Origin: Bacteroidota bacterium
GTDB lineage: Bacteria; Bacteroidota; Bacteroidia; Bacteroidales; Prolixibacteraceae
Direction: 5' to 3'
DNA: 64,000 bases
Assembly (NCBI GenBank): GCA_023428545.1
Contig: JAEYXH010000015.1
Span: forward strand, 28,939 to 92,938
Each line of letters begins with the position of its first letter. The first letter of the stretch is position 1. Below the pieces are notes generated by a model. The model was not told the DNA's origin, searched no databases, and saw only the letters and a program-made list of their open reading frames with translations. Shown piece after piece: positions 17,379 to 26,512 of the stretch. The position numbers and the translations under genes are program-made.

Positions 17379-18842
17379 ATGAAGAATAGATTAAGACGCT
17401 TTGCCGTTAAAGTAACGATCTCGTTAATTGGTTTACTTTTTTTGCTTTCATCCGGATGTAAAACGAAAGAGGTTAAGGACGATAGATTCCTGGAACTTAT
17501 GAGTTTATACAATGCCGGAAATTTTTTTTCGCTTGCCCAAAGTGCCGATAGCATAAAAAGACTTACCCTATCATCCGACATTAATCGTAAGATTGACTCC
17601 TTGCTGGATTTGGCAGCACGGTTTAGACTGGAATTCTCCCTGACGGAAAAGGAGGTTGATTCCCTGTTGAATGATAGGTTGATACAATTTTCTGATGAAG
17701 ATAAACAGCGCTGGGAAAGAGCAAACTGGCTTGAATATATGGTTATTGACGGTGAGAAACTTTACTTTAAGAGGACAGTGACTAACCTTGAACTGATGTT
17801 AAAGTACTATGGGCACTATTCGTATTTGGCCAATCCCTTCATAATCAATAATGAGGATTCGTCAAAACTAAGCAATGTCCGAAAGATCCTGGAAGTATCC
17901 TCAGGGAGGGGAGAACCTGTATTGCCGGTTCAGATGCAGTTGGAGTACAGCATAAATCTTTTGCCTGGATCAGTCTTGCCCGGAGAGCTTGTTAGATGTT
18001 GGCTCCCATTTCCAAGGATGCTTCCCGGCCGTCAAAATTTACTTGACCCCATTACTTTTTCCCCTGGTTCAGAGATTATTTCTCCCGAAGATGTACCTCA
18101 TCGAAGTGTATATATGGAACAGTATGCTGACGCAACAGGTAGCGCTGATTTTTTTGAGAAGTTTATTTTTGAATCGTCTGCTGTTTGGTTTAATCTTGAA
18201 GATGCTGAGATACTTCCTTACGACACAACAGCCTTAATGTATAAGGAATATACTAAAGAACAGCCTCCACACATTGTCTTTAACGAAAGGATCAATGATT
18301 TGTCTGATGAAGTGGTAGGGCACGAAAACGACCCACGCGAAATTGTCAGGCGTATATTTTATTGGATTGATGGTGCCATACCTTGGGCTGGTGCTTTGGA
18401 ATACGGCATAATCCCCGATATTCCAGGATATGTGCTTGATAATTTTAGGGGTGATTGTGGAATGAAAACGCTTCTTTTCATGACACTTGCGCGCTATAAC
18501 GGAATTCCCGTAAGATGGCAGAGCGGCTGGATGTTATTTCCTGATGAGGTTAATTTACACGACTGGTGTGAGGTTTATTACGAAGGATTGGGCTGGGTGC
18601 CTCTTGATATGTCATTTGGGTTAATGCCTTCTGACGATATTCGGGAGAAGGAGTTTTACCTTAGTGGATTGGATGGATACAGATTTACAGTTAATTCAGA
18701 TATTGGTGGAAAATTTCATCCGACAAAGAGGTATTTGCGAAGTGAACCCTGGGATTTTCAGAGAGGTGAGTTGGAGTCTGATGCCAGAAATCTTTATTTT
18801 AACCAATGGAGGTACCGGATGAATGTGGTTTGGTTAAATTGA
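17379..18842 (+). CDS. transglutaminase-like lipoprotein
   Basis: The ATG at 17379 (MKNRLRRF) gives a lipoprotein signal 'LLFLLSSGCKT'; the frame upstream to 17307 adds a non-signal-like stretch. The protein has 487 residues. The transglutaminase core lies in the C-terminal half: Cys in 'FRGDCGMKTLLFMTLARYNGIPVRWQSG' (about 359), His in 'NLHDWCEVYY' (about 393) and Asp in 'WVPLDMSFG' (about 410), the full Cys-His-Asp triad. In this family bacterial members are often peptidases or amidohydrolases rather than cross-linkers. It lies 30 bp upstream of an NlpC/P60 gene and near a dipeptide epimerase, which points to murein-peptide processing outside the cytoplasm. Confidence 0.88.
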   Translation: MKNRLRRFAVKVTISLIGLLFLLSSGCKTKEVKDDRFLELMSLYNAGNFFSLAQSADSIKRLTLSSDINRKIDSLLDLAARFRLEFSLTEKEVDSLLNDRLIQFSDEDKQRWERANWLEYMVIDGEKLYFKRTVTNLELMLKYYGHYSYLANPFIINNEDSSKLSNVRKILEVSSGRGEPVLPVQMQLEYSINLLPGSVLPGELVRCWLPFPRMLPGRQNLLDPITFSPGSEIISPEDVPHRSVYMEQYADATGSADFFEKFIFESSAVWFNLEDAEILPYDTTALMYKEYTKEQPPHIVFNERINDLSDEVVGHENDPREIVRRIFYWIDGAIPWAGALEYGIIPDIPGYVLDNFRGDCGMKTLLFMTLARYNGIPVRWQSGWMLFPDEVNLHDWCEVYYEGLGWVPLDMSFGLMPSDDIREKEFYLSGLDGYRFTVNSDIGGKFHPTKRYLRSEPWDFQRGELESDARNLYFNQWRYRMNVVWLN

Positions 18843-18872
18843 TAAATCAGAAACTCCCAAAAACCAAGAAAT

Positions 18873-20054
18873 ATGGATTTGAATAAAGCATTAAAATATT
18901 ATTTACCGATTGCAGTTTTGTTTTTTGGTATCACATCATGTATTAATGAAGGAATTGAGAGCCTTGATACCAGAATTTCAGAGATAGGGGAGAAGTATGT
19001 TCCTGATCACAGGACAGGTATTTTCGAACTACACATTCGACCCGCCGGGAAAAAGCAAATTATTGTGAAGGGAGAGACAACGGAATCAGAAGCCAGGGAT
19101 TCAATTTTTGACGTAATAGCGAAGACAGGATATGAAGTCGTTGATAGCCTGGAGGTTTTACCTTCATTTTTGCTAGGTGATGAAACAAGGGGGATTGTCT
19201 GTGTGAGTGTGGCTAATATTCGAACAAAGCCTTCATATCCTTCAGAACTTAGCACACAGGCAGTCATGGGTACTCCTTTGGAAATACTGAAGAGAGACAG
19301 GGGGTGGCTTATGGTGCGAACTCCTGATCGTTATATAGGCTGGACAAACGATTCATCGGTCGAAATAATGACAGAATCTGATCTTGCCAGATGGAATTCA
19401 GAGAATCGAATCATCTTTACAGGCAGATATGGGACGGTCGATGCGGTAGATGGCAGTCAGGTAAGCGATCTGGTTTCCGGATCAATTTTGGTTGCTGAAG
19501 AAATGGAAAAGGAAATCTACGGAGTGCGTCTTCCAGATGGTAGGAAAGGCTTTACCTTGTCGAAAGATTGGATTGTTTTCGATACCTGGGCTGATACCAT
19601 CGTACCTCGCGGCAGTTCGATTGTGGCTTCAGCACTCAGATTTACCGGAATTCCGTATATGTGGGGAGGTACTTCATCAAAATCATTTGATTGCAGCGGA
19701 TATACTAAAACGGTCTATTTTCTGAACGGATTGATTTTAGAAAGGGATGCCTCGCAACAAATCAAACACGGATTGATTGTGCCTGCCGAGACTAATTTTA
19801 ATCAACTTCAACCGGGAGACCTACTCTTTTTTGGATCAAAGACTCCATACAGGGTAATTCATACTGGCATCTGGATTGGTAATCATCAGGTAATTCATGC
19901 CTCAGGTATGGTGAAGATAGAATCTGTCGTGAGCAGTGATAAACCATATAGTCAGTATTTGACTGAAACTTATCTTGAAACCCGACGATTGATTGGTCAA
20001 CATTCTTTATCAGGGATTGTCAGGATAAAAGATCATCCATGGTATATTAACTGA
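18873..20054 (+). CDS. NlpC/P60 murein peptidase lipoprotein with SH3b domains
   Basis: This 393-residue protein has a lipobox in 'FFGITSCINE'. Bacterial SH3-type modules occupy about 110-240 ('VSVANIRTKPSYPSELSTQAVMGTPLEILKRDRGWLMVRTPD' is one of them). The C-terminal NlpC/P60 domain has the Cys in 'SKSFDCSGYTK' (about 274), His in 'VIHTGIWIG' (about 330) and His in 'VIHASG' (about 341). This architecture corresponds to Bacteroides gamma-D-glutamyl-L-diamino acid endopeptidases, which release L-Ala-D-Glu from muropeptides. The next gene is an L-Ala-D/L-Glu epimerase, which fits that product exactly. Confidence 0.92.
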   Translation: MDLNKALKYYLPIAVLFFGITSCINEGIESLDTRISEIGEKYVPDHRTGIFELHIRPAGKKQIIVKGETTESEARDSIFDVIAKTGYEVVDSLEVLPSFLLGDETRGIVCVSVANIRTKPSYPSELSTQAVMGTPLEILKRDRGWLMVRTPDRYIGWTNDSSVEIMTESDLARWNSENRIIFTGRYGTVDAVDGSQVSDLVSGSILVAEEMEKEIYGVRLPDGRKGFTLSKDWIVFDTWADTIVPRGSSIVASALRFTGIPYMWGGTSSKSFDCSGYTKTVYFLNGLILERDASQQIKHGLIVPAETNFNQLQPGDLLFFGSKTPYRVIHTGIWIGNHQVIHASGMVKIESVVSSDKPYSQYLTETYLETRRLIGQHSLSGIVRIKDHPWYIN

Positions 20055-20118
20055 TTAAATGAGAACCATCTTTATAATGAAAGACAGTTGATTGACATTA
20101 TATCCTAAATTTATTGAA

Positions 20119-21267
20119 ATGTATGAACGTCGTGATTTTATAAAAAAGACTGGCATGGCAGCAGGCGCATTTTTAGTTACTGGATCGGGAAATGGATGCA
20201 GCGGTCGTGCCTCCGAAAGAAAGGGTGGGCCGCTGAAATTGACTTTTAAACCCTTTGAGCTTCAATTAAGGCATGTATTTACCCTTGCCGGCAATTCCAG
20301 AACCACCACGCCGGTTATCCTGACGCAATTGACCTGTGACGGAATTTCCGGTTATGGAGAGGCGAGTTTACCTCCTTACCTGGGCGAAACACAGGAGAGT
20401 GTGATGCATTTTCTGAGTAATCTGGATCTGACGCAATTCCATGACCCTTTTTTGGTAGAAGATATCATGGACTATGTTTTTATGTCGGCTCCCGGAAACT
20501 TTGCCGCAAAGGCAGCAGTGGATATTGCCTTACATGACCTGATCGGTAAAATTGCCGGACTTCCATTGTATCGTTTATGGGGCCTGAATCCTGAGGATAC
20601 GCCAGATACCAGTTTTACTATCGGGATTGATGAGCCGAAGGTAGTGCAGGAAAAGGTTAAGGAAGCCTCCGCATATAATATTTTAAAAGTTAAACTTGGA
20701 AGGGATAATGACCGGGAGATGATAAACTCAGTTAGGTCGGTTTCCAGGGTGCCAGTATGTGTCGATGTCAACCAGGGATGGACTGATCGTCAATTTGCCC
20801 TGGATATGATTTATTGGCTCAAGGATCAGGGTGTGGTTTTTGTTGAACAACCCATGCCCAAAGAAGCTGTTGATGATATTGCCTGGTTGACTCTGAACAG
20901 CCCTTTGCCAATAATAGCAGATGAGGCATTGCAGGCAAAAGAGGACGTAATGTCATTGTATGGAGTATACTCGGGAATAAACATTAAACTAATGAAATGT
21001 GGTGGCTTGAGAGCTGCACGGGAAATGGTCACACTCGCCAGGGCCATGAAGATGGAAGTGATGTTTGGATGTATGACTGAAACTTCATGTGCTGTATCAG
21101 CGGCATCACAGTTATCGCCACTTGCAAAATGGGGTGACCTGGATGGAAACTTGTTGATATCAAACGATATTTTTGATGGCGTAAAAGTAGTGGATGGAAA
21201 AATCATACTGCCCGACCGGCCCGGAGTTGGGGTTGAACTGAAACCTGAGAATAAGATATTCTTATAA
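20119..21267 (+). CDS. L-Ala-D/L-Glu (dipeptide) epimerase, apparently exported
   Basis: This enolase-superfamily enzyme of the muconate-lactonizing subgroup has 382 residues from the ATG at 20119. Key residues are K-V-K (Lys190, Lys192), Asp216 (VDVNQ), Glu242 (VEQP), Asp268 (ADEAL) and Lys in 'INIKLMKCGG' (about 290/293), a complete active site. The N-terminus 'MYERRDFIKKTGMAAGAF' carries a twin-arginine motif and a hydrophobic stretch with a Cys in 'GSGNGC'. It is therefore likely sent out by Tat, possibly as a lipoprotein. That is unusual compared with cytoplasmic YcjG of E. coli. It follows the NlpC/P60 gene with a 64-bp gap, and a terminator follows. Confidence 0.9.
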   Translation: MYERRDFIKKTGMAAGAFLVTGSGNGCSGRASERKGGPLKLTFKPFELQLRHVFTLAGNSRTTTPVILTQLTCDGISGYGEASLPPYLGETQESVMHFLSNLDLTQFHDPFLVEDIMDYVFMSAPGNFAAKAAVDIALHDLIGKIAGLPLYRLWGLNPEDTPDTSFTIGIDEPKVVQEKVKEASAYNILKVKLGRDNDREMINSVRSVSRVPVCVDVNQGWTDRQFALDMIYWLKDQGVVFVEQPMPKEAVDDIAWLTLNSPLPIIADEALQAKEDVMSLYGVYSGINIKLMKCGGLRAAREMVTLARAMKMEVMFGCMTETSCAVSAASQLSPLAKWGDLDGNLLISNDIFDGVKVVDGKIILPDRPGVGVELKPENKIFL

Positions 21268-21296
21268 AAAAAGGGAGCTCAACAGCTCCCCTTTTC
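21268..21296 (+). terminator. rho-independent terminator after the murein-peptide cluster
   Basis: A-rich stretch, stem GGGAGCT (21273-21279), loop CAAC, AGCTCCC (21284-21290), then CTTTT. It closes the transglutaminase-NlpC-epimerase cluster. The following gap to 21461 shows nothing else clear. Confidence 0.8.
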
Positions 21297-21461
21297 AAAT
21301 GTTAACCCTCAAACACACAATGTCAGATCATTATCTGACGTGAAGTACTACAAAGATAATAGCAGAATTGATATAAACAACACTTTTGGTTGAAAATTTT
21401 CAATAAAATACATTGAATCTCATTAGTTTTACTAAGCAAACTCTGTATAAAGCTGATTAGG

Positions 21462-22280
21462 TTATTGATTATGTATAATCTTTAACAGTAAATCAAAAGC
21501 CGGTTCAGCCATCTCTCCATGGTTAAATCCATTTATTTCATAAAGATATGTATGTTTGTGCCCAGCAACAGTCATCATTCTCCACATGTACGCATTTTCT
21601 TCATATCTGCCTAACATTTCAAGGTCCCTGTCACCCGTAATTAAATGAAGGGGTGGTGCATCCTGCCTTACATGGAATAGTGGTGCCATCTCATCAACAG
21701 TGGGTTGTGTGTCTGGAATTCCCCTTTCTTTCCGCACGGTCATATGTGTTATGGTATGGCCGCTGAAAGGGACTAGCAAAAATATGTTGTCAGACTCAAT
21801 ATTATGCCTTGCCAGCCATTTCCTGTCAAGCCCTATCATCATAGCCAAATAACCACCTGCCGAGTGTCCGGCAATGATGATCTTTTTAGTATCTCCCCCA
21901 TATTTTTCAATATTGCGAAAAACCCATGCCGTTGCTGCCGCTGCATCTTCAATATATGCAGGGCTGGTCACTTTGGGGTTAAGCCGATAGTTTACGGATA
22001 CCACTGCAATACCCTTATTCAATAGTCTGTCGGGAACAAATTTTTCACCACCGGTAAGTCCGCCTCCATGAAACCAAACTACGGTGGGGAATTCTTTTTT
22101 TGCCGCCGGGATAAAAATATCAAGTAAGCATCTGTCACGTAAATACGCATCTTCATTATCGATTTCATAATAAGGGATGTTCTTCAGTAATTGTGAATCT
22201 GGCGCCAATTGCTGAGCTGCGAGGGTGTACTGAACCAAAATAAACAGGAGGCTTAGTACAAATGATCGTTGTTTTTTCAT
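21462..22280 (-). CDS. secreted alpha/beta-hydrolase (BD-FAE/esterase family)
   Basis: I use the ATG at 22280 (MKKQRSFVLSLLFILVQYTLAAQQ), which gives a signal peptide; the longer frame reaching 22376 overlaps the antiporter gene. The protein has 272 residues. Oxyanion-hole motif 'VWFHGGGLTGGEK', nucleophile elbow 'IAGHSAGGYLAMM' (Ser about 139) and C-terminal His in 'INGFNHGEM' form a standard hormone-sensitive-lipase/feruloyl-esterase-like triad. It probably deacylates a carbohydrate or small ester in the periplasm. It starts 5 bp after the antiporter stop, so it is co-transcribed. Confidence 0.85.
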   Translation of the reverse strand: MKKQRSFVLSLLFILVQYTLAAQQLAPDSQLLKNIPYYEIDNEDAYLRDRCLLDIFIPAAKKEFPTVVWFHGGGLTGGEKFVPDRLLNKGIAVVSVNYRLNPKVTSPAYIEDAAAATAWVFRNIEKYGGDTKKIIIAGHSAGGYLAMMIGLDRKWLARHNIESDNIFLLVPFSGHTITHMTVRKERGIPDTQPTVDEMAPLFHVRQDAPPLHLITGDRDLEMLGRYEENAYMWRMMTVAGHKHTYLYEINGFNHGEMAEPAFDLLLKIIHNQ

Positions 22281-22285
22281 AGAAA

Positions 22286-23269
22286 TCAATTTTGAATAAC
22301 CAGATAAGCGATATATCCTGCATATAGAAGCACAAACGCCAGACCTTCCCAAAAGTCCAAAGTCAGGCCTTGCCATTTTCCGGCGGACTTGTCCCCTCCT
22401 CGGAACACAAAACCGATCAGGAGCAGTCCGGCACCTATGTTGACCCAGAGGTCAATTAGTGAAGCATTTGAAACAGCTGTATTTTTAATGGCAATAGAGG
22501 ACCCCAATACAAGGAAAATGTTAAAAATATTGGATCCCACGACATTCCCGATGGCAATATCGGCCTCTTTACGTCTGACAGCCATTATTGAAGTTGCCAA
22601 TTCGGGCAATGATGTACCGATTGAAACGATCGTAAGGGCAATGACTCTTTGTGAAATACCCAGAATTTCTGCAATTTTAACGGCATTGTCGACTATAAGT
22701 CTTCCACCCAGAATGAGACCGGCCAAACCTAATGCCATAAAAAGATATGATTTCCATAAGGGTAATGGTTTTGTATGAACTTCCAATTCCCCGGGATTGG
22801 ATTTTACCAACAAAAAATTGTAATAAAGGAACAGGGCGAAAAAGAATAAAAGTATGATTCCATCCCTTGACTCCAGCTGGTTCTCCCCGAAGCCAAACCA
22901 GATATCCATTGTTAAAAGCAACAGTAATACAGCCGCGACAACACTGAACGGAATTTCATATTTTACCGTATTTTTTTTAACATTCAATGGATTAATCATG
23001 GCTGCAACGCCTAAAATAAGAAGCACGTTGAAAATGTTGCTTCCCAAAACGTTCCCAAGGACAATGTCTGTGCTGCCATTGATTGCTGCCACTAAGTTAA
23101 TGGCCAGCTCAGGTGCAGAAGTTCCGAATGCAACAATGGTCAGGCCAATAACAATTTCTGGTATATTGTATCTTTTAGCAAGAGATGAAGCACCTTCAAC
23201 AAGCTTGTCTGCCCCAAAAATCAGCAAGATAAAACCTCCAATTAAAAATAGAATACTTAACAATGGCAT
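22286..23269 (-). CDS. calcium/sodium antiporter, CaCA family (YrbG-like)
   Basis: This 327-residue, roughly ten-helix membrane protein has two inverted repeats carrying the alpha motifs 'AFGTSAPELAINL' (about 48-60) and 'SIGTSLPELATSIM' (second half), plus 'GNVLGSNIFNVLLILG' and 'GNVVGSNIFNIFLVLG'. The family exchanges Ca2+ (or K+) for Na+ across the cytoplasmic membrane. It is first gene of a two-gene unit with the secreted esterase, with no obvious functional link. Confidence 0.93.
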   Translation of the reverse strand: MPLLSILFLIGGFILLIFGADKLVEGASSLAKRYNIPEIVIGLTIVAFGTSAPELAINLVAAINGSTDIVLGNVLGSNIFNVLLILGVAAMINPLNVKKNTVKYEIPFSVVAAVLLLLLTMDIWFGFGENQLESRDGIILLFFFALFLYYNFLLVKSNPGELEVHTKPLPLWKSYLFMALGLAGLILGGRLIVDNAVKIAEILGISQRVIALTIVSIGTSLPELATSIMAVRRKEADIAIGNVVGSNIFNIFLVLGSSIAIKNTAVSNASLIDLWVNIGAGLLLIGFVFRGGDKSAGKWQGLTLDFWEGLAFVLLYAGYIAYLVIQN

Positions 23270-23406
23270 ATTCGAGATTTAAAAATTCAATCACGAAAGT
23301 AGTAATTTTCAATTGAAGCAGTTACTAATTACCTGCCACGTTGATTTGTTCGGCTAACCTGCGGTGCATGTCAATGGCAGCCATATTTATTTATTGTGAA
23401 TATTCG

Positions 23407-23457
23407 AACTAATTTTCATGCTTGAAACTTTAAAACCAAATTAGTTTTTTAGTTTTG
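23407..23457 (+). promoter_or_regulatory. promoter and inverted repeat before the efflux operon
   Basis: -7 element TAGTTTTG at 23450-23457, 19 bp before the tetR-type ATG. Just upstream are AACTAATTT (23407-23415) and its inverted copy AAATTAGTT (23438-23446), plus a tandem TTAGTTTT (23441-23448, 23449-23456). Autoregulation by the TetR-type protein at these repeats is inferred. The 22-bp arm spacing is wide for one TetR dimer. Confidence 0.4.
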
Positions 23458-23475
23458 TCGACCATAATGGTATAG

Positions 23476-24090
23476 ATGGAAGCAAAAGAAAGAATAAAAG
23501 AACGTGCCGGAGAACTTTTTTCATCCATAGGGATAAAAAATTTGACAATGGATGCATTGGCTCTTGATCTTGGCATTTCGAAAAGGACAATCTATGAACA
23601 TTTTAAGGATAAGGATGATTTGGTAATTCAGGTAATTGAGCATCAAATCATCACAAACAACCAAGTATTTTTGGAAATTATTTCAAAGGCAGGAGATGTT
23701 ATCGAGGCTCTTTTCCTGATTATTCGTCAGGAACATGAGCGATTCAGGAACATTAACCCGGTGTATAAAGAGGACCTTAAGAAATACTTTCCCCGGATTA
23801 ATGAATGTTTTTATCAGGATAACGAAAAGCTCAAGGAGTTTTCTGCTTCATATACATTGCTTGAGAAGGGTAAAAGTGACGGTGTATTCAGGAGTGACCT
23901 GAATATTGAGATTGCTGATAATTTTCTTCATGAATTGATCATTTTTCTGCACAATAGCGAGCGAATCAGGTTGATGAACCTGAAGGAAGAGGCAGTCCTG
24001 GAATTTATAATTCTACCTTATTTCCGGGGTATATGTACCAGGAAAGGGCAGGAGCTTATGGAAAGGTATTTTAATCAAGTAGAACCATAA
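23476..24090 (+). CDS. TetR/AcrR family repressor of the RND efflux operon
   Basis: This 204-residue protein has an N-terminal TetR helix-turn-helix at about 5-50 ('RAGELFSSIGIKNLTMDALALDLGISKRTIYEHFKDKDDL'-like region). A ligand-binding helical C-terminal domain of usual size follows. It is encoded 18 bp upstream of the TolC-family gene on the same strand, so it very probably represses the whole operon including itself and is released by a pump substrate. Confidence 0.9.
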   Translation: MEAKERIKERAGELFSSIGIKNLTMDALALDLGISKRTIYEHFKDKDDLVIQVIEHQIITNNQVFLEIISKAGDVIEALFLIIRQEHERFRNINPVYKEDLKKYFPRINECFYQDNEKLKEFSASYTLLEKGKSDGVFRSDLNIEIADNFLHELIIFLHNSERIRLMNLKEEAVLEFIILPYFRGICTRKGQELMERYFNQVEP

Positions 24091-24108
24091 TATTGAAATA
24101 AGGAGACA

Positions 24109-25410
24109 ATGAAAGGGAAACAATTTTTATCGTTGATGTTGATGATCCTGTTGTCTGGAATCATTCAAGCCCAGGATAAGCTGGTTTTGGATTTGCCTGG
24201 AGCCAGGTTGCATGCTCTTCAGTATAACAAGACATTAAAAAATTCCAGTTTGGCGACTGAAAAGTCTGTCCTTCAACTGAAGGAAGCCATTGCTGCGGGT
24301 TTACCCCAGATATCTGCTACCATGGATTATTCCAATGCACTGGGAGCAAGTATATCAATCCGGTTTAACGAGGATATGCCTGCTAGTGAAATACCTATTC
24401 GCCCAACCAGCAATTTCAATCTAAGGGTTAATCAGTTACTTTTCAGTGGAAATTATTTTGTCGGGTTGCAGCTTGCCAGACTGGGGACTACGCTTACCTC
24501 CAAAAGTCATGAGAAAAATGAACAGGACATTATTGCCCAGGTGAATGACAGTTACTATTTGGTATTGTTATCAGAGGAAATGCTGAAATTGCTGGATCTG
24601 AACATGAAGAATCTGAAAGATATTTATGCCAAGACAGCAGCGATGGAAGTAGTCGGGATAATCGAAAAAACCGACGTTGATCAGCTATCCGTCCAGATTT
24701 CTGCCTTGCAAAATGCAGTTAATTCGGCCCAGAGGCAGTTGGAAATGGCTCAGAATATGTTGAGGCTTCAGTTAGGTGTATCTGCTGAAACTGAAATGGA
24801 CTTGACTGAGAACCTGAGTGATGTTCTTGCAAAAGTGACAAATCCAGCTTTACAATCACCCTTATTTTCAGTAAGTCAGAATATTGATTATCAGTTGATT
24901 GAATTTCAGGAGCAACTTTCCGAAAAGCAGGTTTTGATGGCTAAGTCCAATTTTTTGCCAACATTGGTTGGTTTTTATGCACGTACTGAGAAGATTCTAA
25001 AACCTGACTTTGATATGTCGCCCAAGAATATGGTCGGATTAAGTCTTACAATACCAATTTTTTCAGGAGGTACGCGCATGGCTCAGGTTAAGCAGGCACA
25101 AGTCGACCTTGAAACTACCCGAAATACGAAAGCCCTGCTTACCGAGCAGCTCGAAATACAGAATAAGCAACTTCAGTTTAACCTCAGGAATGCCATGGAA
25201 ACATACACCAACCAGGTAGCCAACCTTGATGTATCGCGCAGGGTGTACAACAATCTGAAATTGAAGTTTGAACATGGAATGATATCTGGATTGGACCTTG
25301 TTACAGCTGATAATAATTATGTGAAAGCAGAAACTGATTATATCTCGGCTATATACCAGATTTTGAGCGCCCGAGTGGAACTTGACAAATTATATGGACA
25401 ATTGAAGTAA
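24109..25410 (+). CDS. TolC-family outer-membrane efflux protein
   Basis: This 433-residue protein has a signal peptide (cleavage near IQAQD) and two repeats of long amphipathic helices typical of OEP/TolC ('AQVNDSYYLVLLSEEMLKLL', 'VKQAQVDLETTRN', 'YISAIYQILSARVELDKLYG'). It forms the outer-membrane exit duct of the tripartite pump encoded by the next two genes. An unusually clear AAGGAGA sits just before the ATG, although Shine-Dalgarno sites are generally rare in Bacteroidota. Confidence 0.92.
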   Translation: MKGKQFLSLMLMILLSGIIQAQDKLVLDLPGARLHALQYNKTLKNSSLATEKSVLQLKEAIAAGLPQISATMDYSNALGASISIRFNEDMPASEIPIRPTSNFNLRVNQLLFSGNYFVGLQLARLGTTLTSKSHEKNEQDIIAQVNDSYYLVLLSEEMLKLLDLNMKNLKDIYAKTAAMEVVGIIEKTDVDQLSVQISALQNAVNSAQRQLEMAQNMLRLQLGVSAETEMDLTENLSDVLAKVTNPALQSPLFSVSQNIDYQLIEFQEQLSEKQVLMAKSNFLPTLVGFYARTEKILKPDFDMSPKNMVGLSLTIPIFSGGTRMAQVKQAQVDLETTRNTKALLTEQLEIQNKQLQFNLRNAMETYTNQVANLDVSRRVYNNLKLKFEHGMISGLDLVTADNNYVKAETDYISAIYQILSARVELDKLYGQLK

Positions 25411-25419
25411 AAAAAATAC

Positions 25420-26481
25420 ATGATTACAATGAAACAATTATTAAAAGGAATCCCGGTTATGGGATTGGCCGTCATGATGGCATGCAGTCAGGGCGGTGAA
25501 AAGGCTGAAAGGTCTGCCCAAGTCGATACGACTGCCAAAAAGGAGATGGTCAGGGTTATGGAGCTTCAATTACAGGAGGTTGCCCGATCGGTTGAATATC
25601 CTGCCAGCTTGGAGGGGTTTGAGGAAGTGCACCTCGCACCCGCTTCGCCAGGACGAATTGAAGGTATTTTTGCTGAAGTCGGGGATAGGATATCGAAGGG
25701 AGCTGCTTTGGTCCAAATGGACAGGACACAGCTTCATCAGGCTGAAATCCAGTTGAAGACTCTTGAGACTGATTTTAAACGACTTGATACATTGGCAAAA
25801 GTTGGGAGTATTGCACAACAGCAGTATGATCAACTAAAAGCGCAATATGATGTAGCTAAATCAAATGTTGAGTTTCTTCGTGAAAATACGCGTTTGCTGG
25901 CCCCTTTTAGTGGAGTTATTTCTGGTAGGTACTTTGAGGCGGGTGAATTATATTCGGGCGCTCCCAATACGCAGGCAGGAAAAGCTGCCGTACTTTCTTT
26001 GGTACAGATTGACCGTTTAAAGGCGATGGTTGCGCTTTCTGAAAAATATTTTCCGCTGGTTCGTAACGGGATGGAAGTAGCAATACTAACCGATATTTAC
26101 AAGGACAAAACATATACCGGTAAGGTTTATAGAATACATCCCACGATTGATCCAATGAATCGCACATTCAATGTTGAGGTTCAGATTGATAATCGTGAAG
26201 GGTTGCTTCGTCCGGGGATGTTTTGTCGTGTGACCTTCGACCTTGACAAGGAAGAGGCAATCCTTTTACCATCCATGGCCATCCTTAAAATGCAGGGATC
26301 AAACGACAGGTATCTTTTCATTGAACGAAATGGTGTTGCTGAAAGAATTTCAGTTACGATCGGCAAGCGATACGATGACGATGTCGAAGTTTTTTCAGAT
26401 GAGCTAAAGACAGGTGACCGCGTAATTGTTAGTGGTCAATCACGCCTGGTCGACGGTGTTGCCGTTGAAGTTGTTCAATAA
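25420..26481 (+). CDS. RND efflux periplasmic adaptor (HlyD family), lipoprotein
   Basis: This 353-residue protein has lipobox 'AVMMACSQ' (Cys22). The order is lipoyl-type half-motif ('GRIEGIFAEVGDRISKGAALVQMD'), helical hairpin, second lipoyl half ('NTRLLAPFSGVISGRYFEAGE'), beta-barrel ('VEVQIDNREGLLRPGMFCRV') and membrane-proximal domain ('GDRVIVSGQSRLVDG'). It links permease and TolC. It is spaced 9 bp after the TolC gene; a second in-frame ATG at 25429 is equally possible. Confidence 0.93.
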   Translation: MITMKQLLKGIPVMGLAVMMACSQGGEKAERSAQVDTTAKKEMVRVMELQLQEVARSVEYPASLEGFEEVHLAPASPGRIEGIFAEVGDRISKGAALVQMDRTQLHQAEIQLKTLETDFKRLDTLAKVGSIAQQQYDQLKAQYDVAKSNVEFLRENTRLLAPFSGVISGRYFEAGELYSGAPNTQAGKAAVLSLVQIDRLKAMVALSEKYFPLVRNGMEVAILTDIYKDKTYTGKVYRIHPTIDPMNRTFNVEVQIDNREGLLRPGMFCRVTFDLDKEEAILLPSMAILKMQGSNDRYLFIERNGVAERISVTIGKRYDDDVEVFSDELKTGDRVIVSGQSRLVDGVAVEVVQ

Positions 26482-26512
26482 TTCATTATAAATTTTCCAA
26501 ACCGGAATATCA

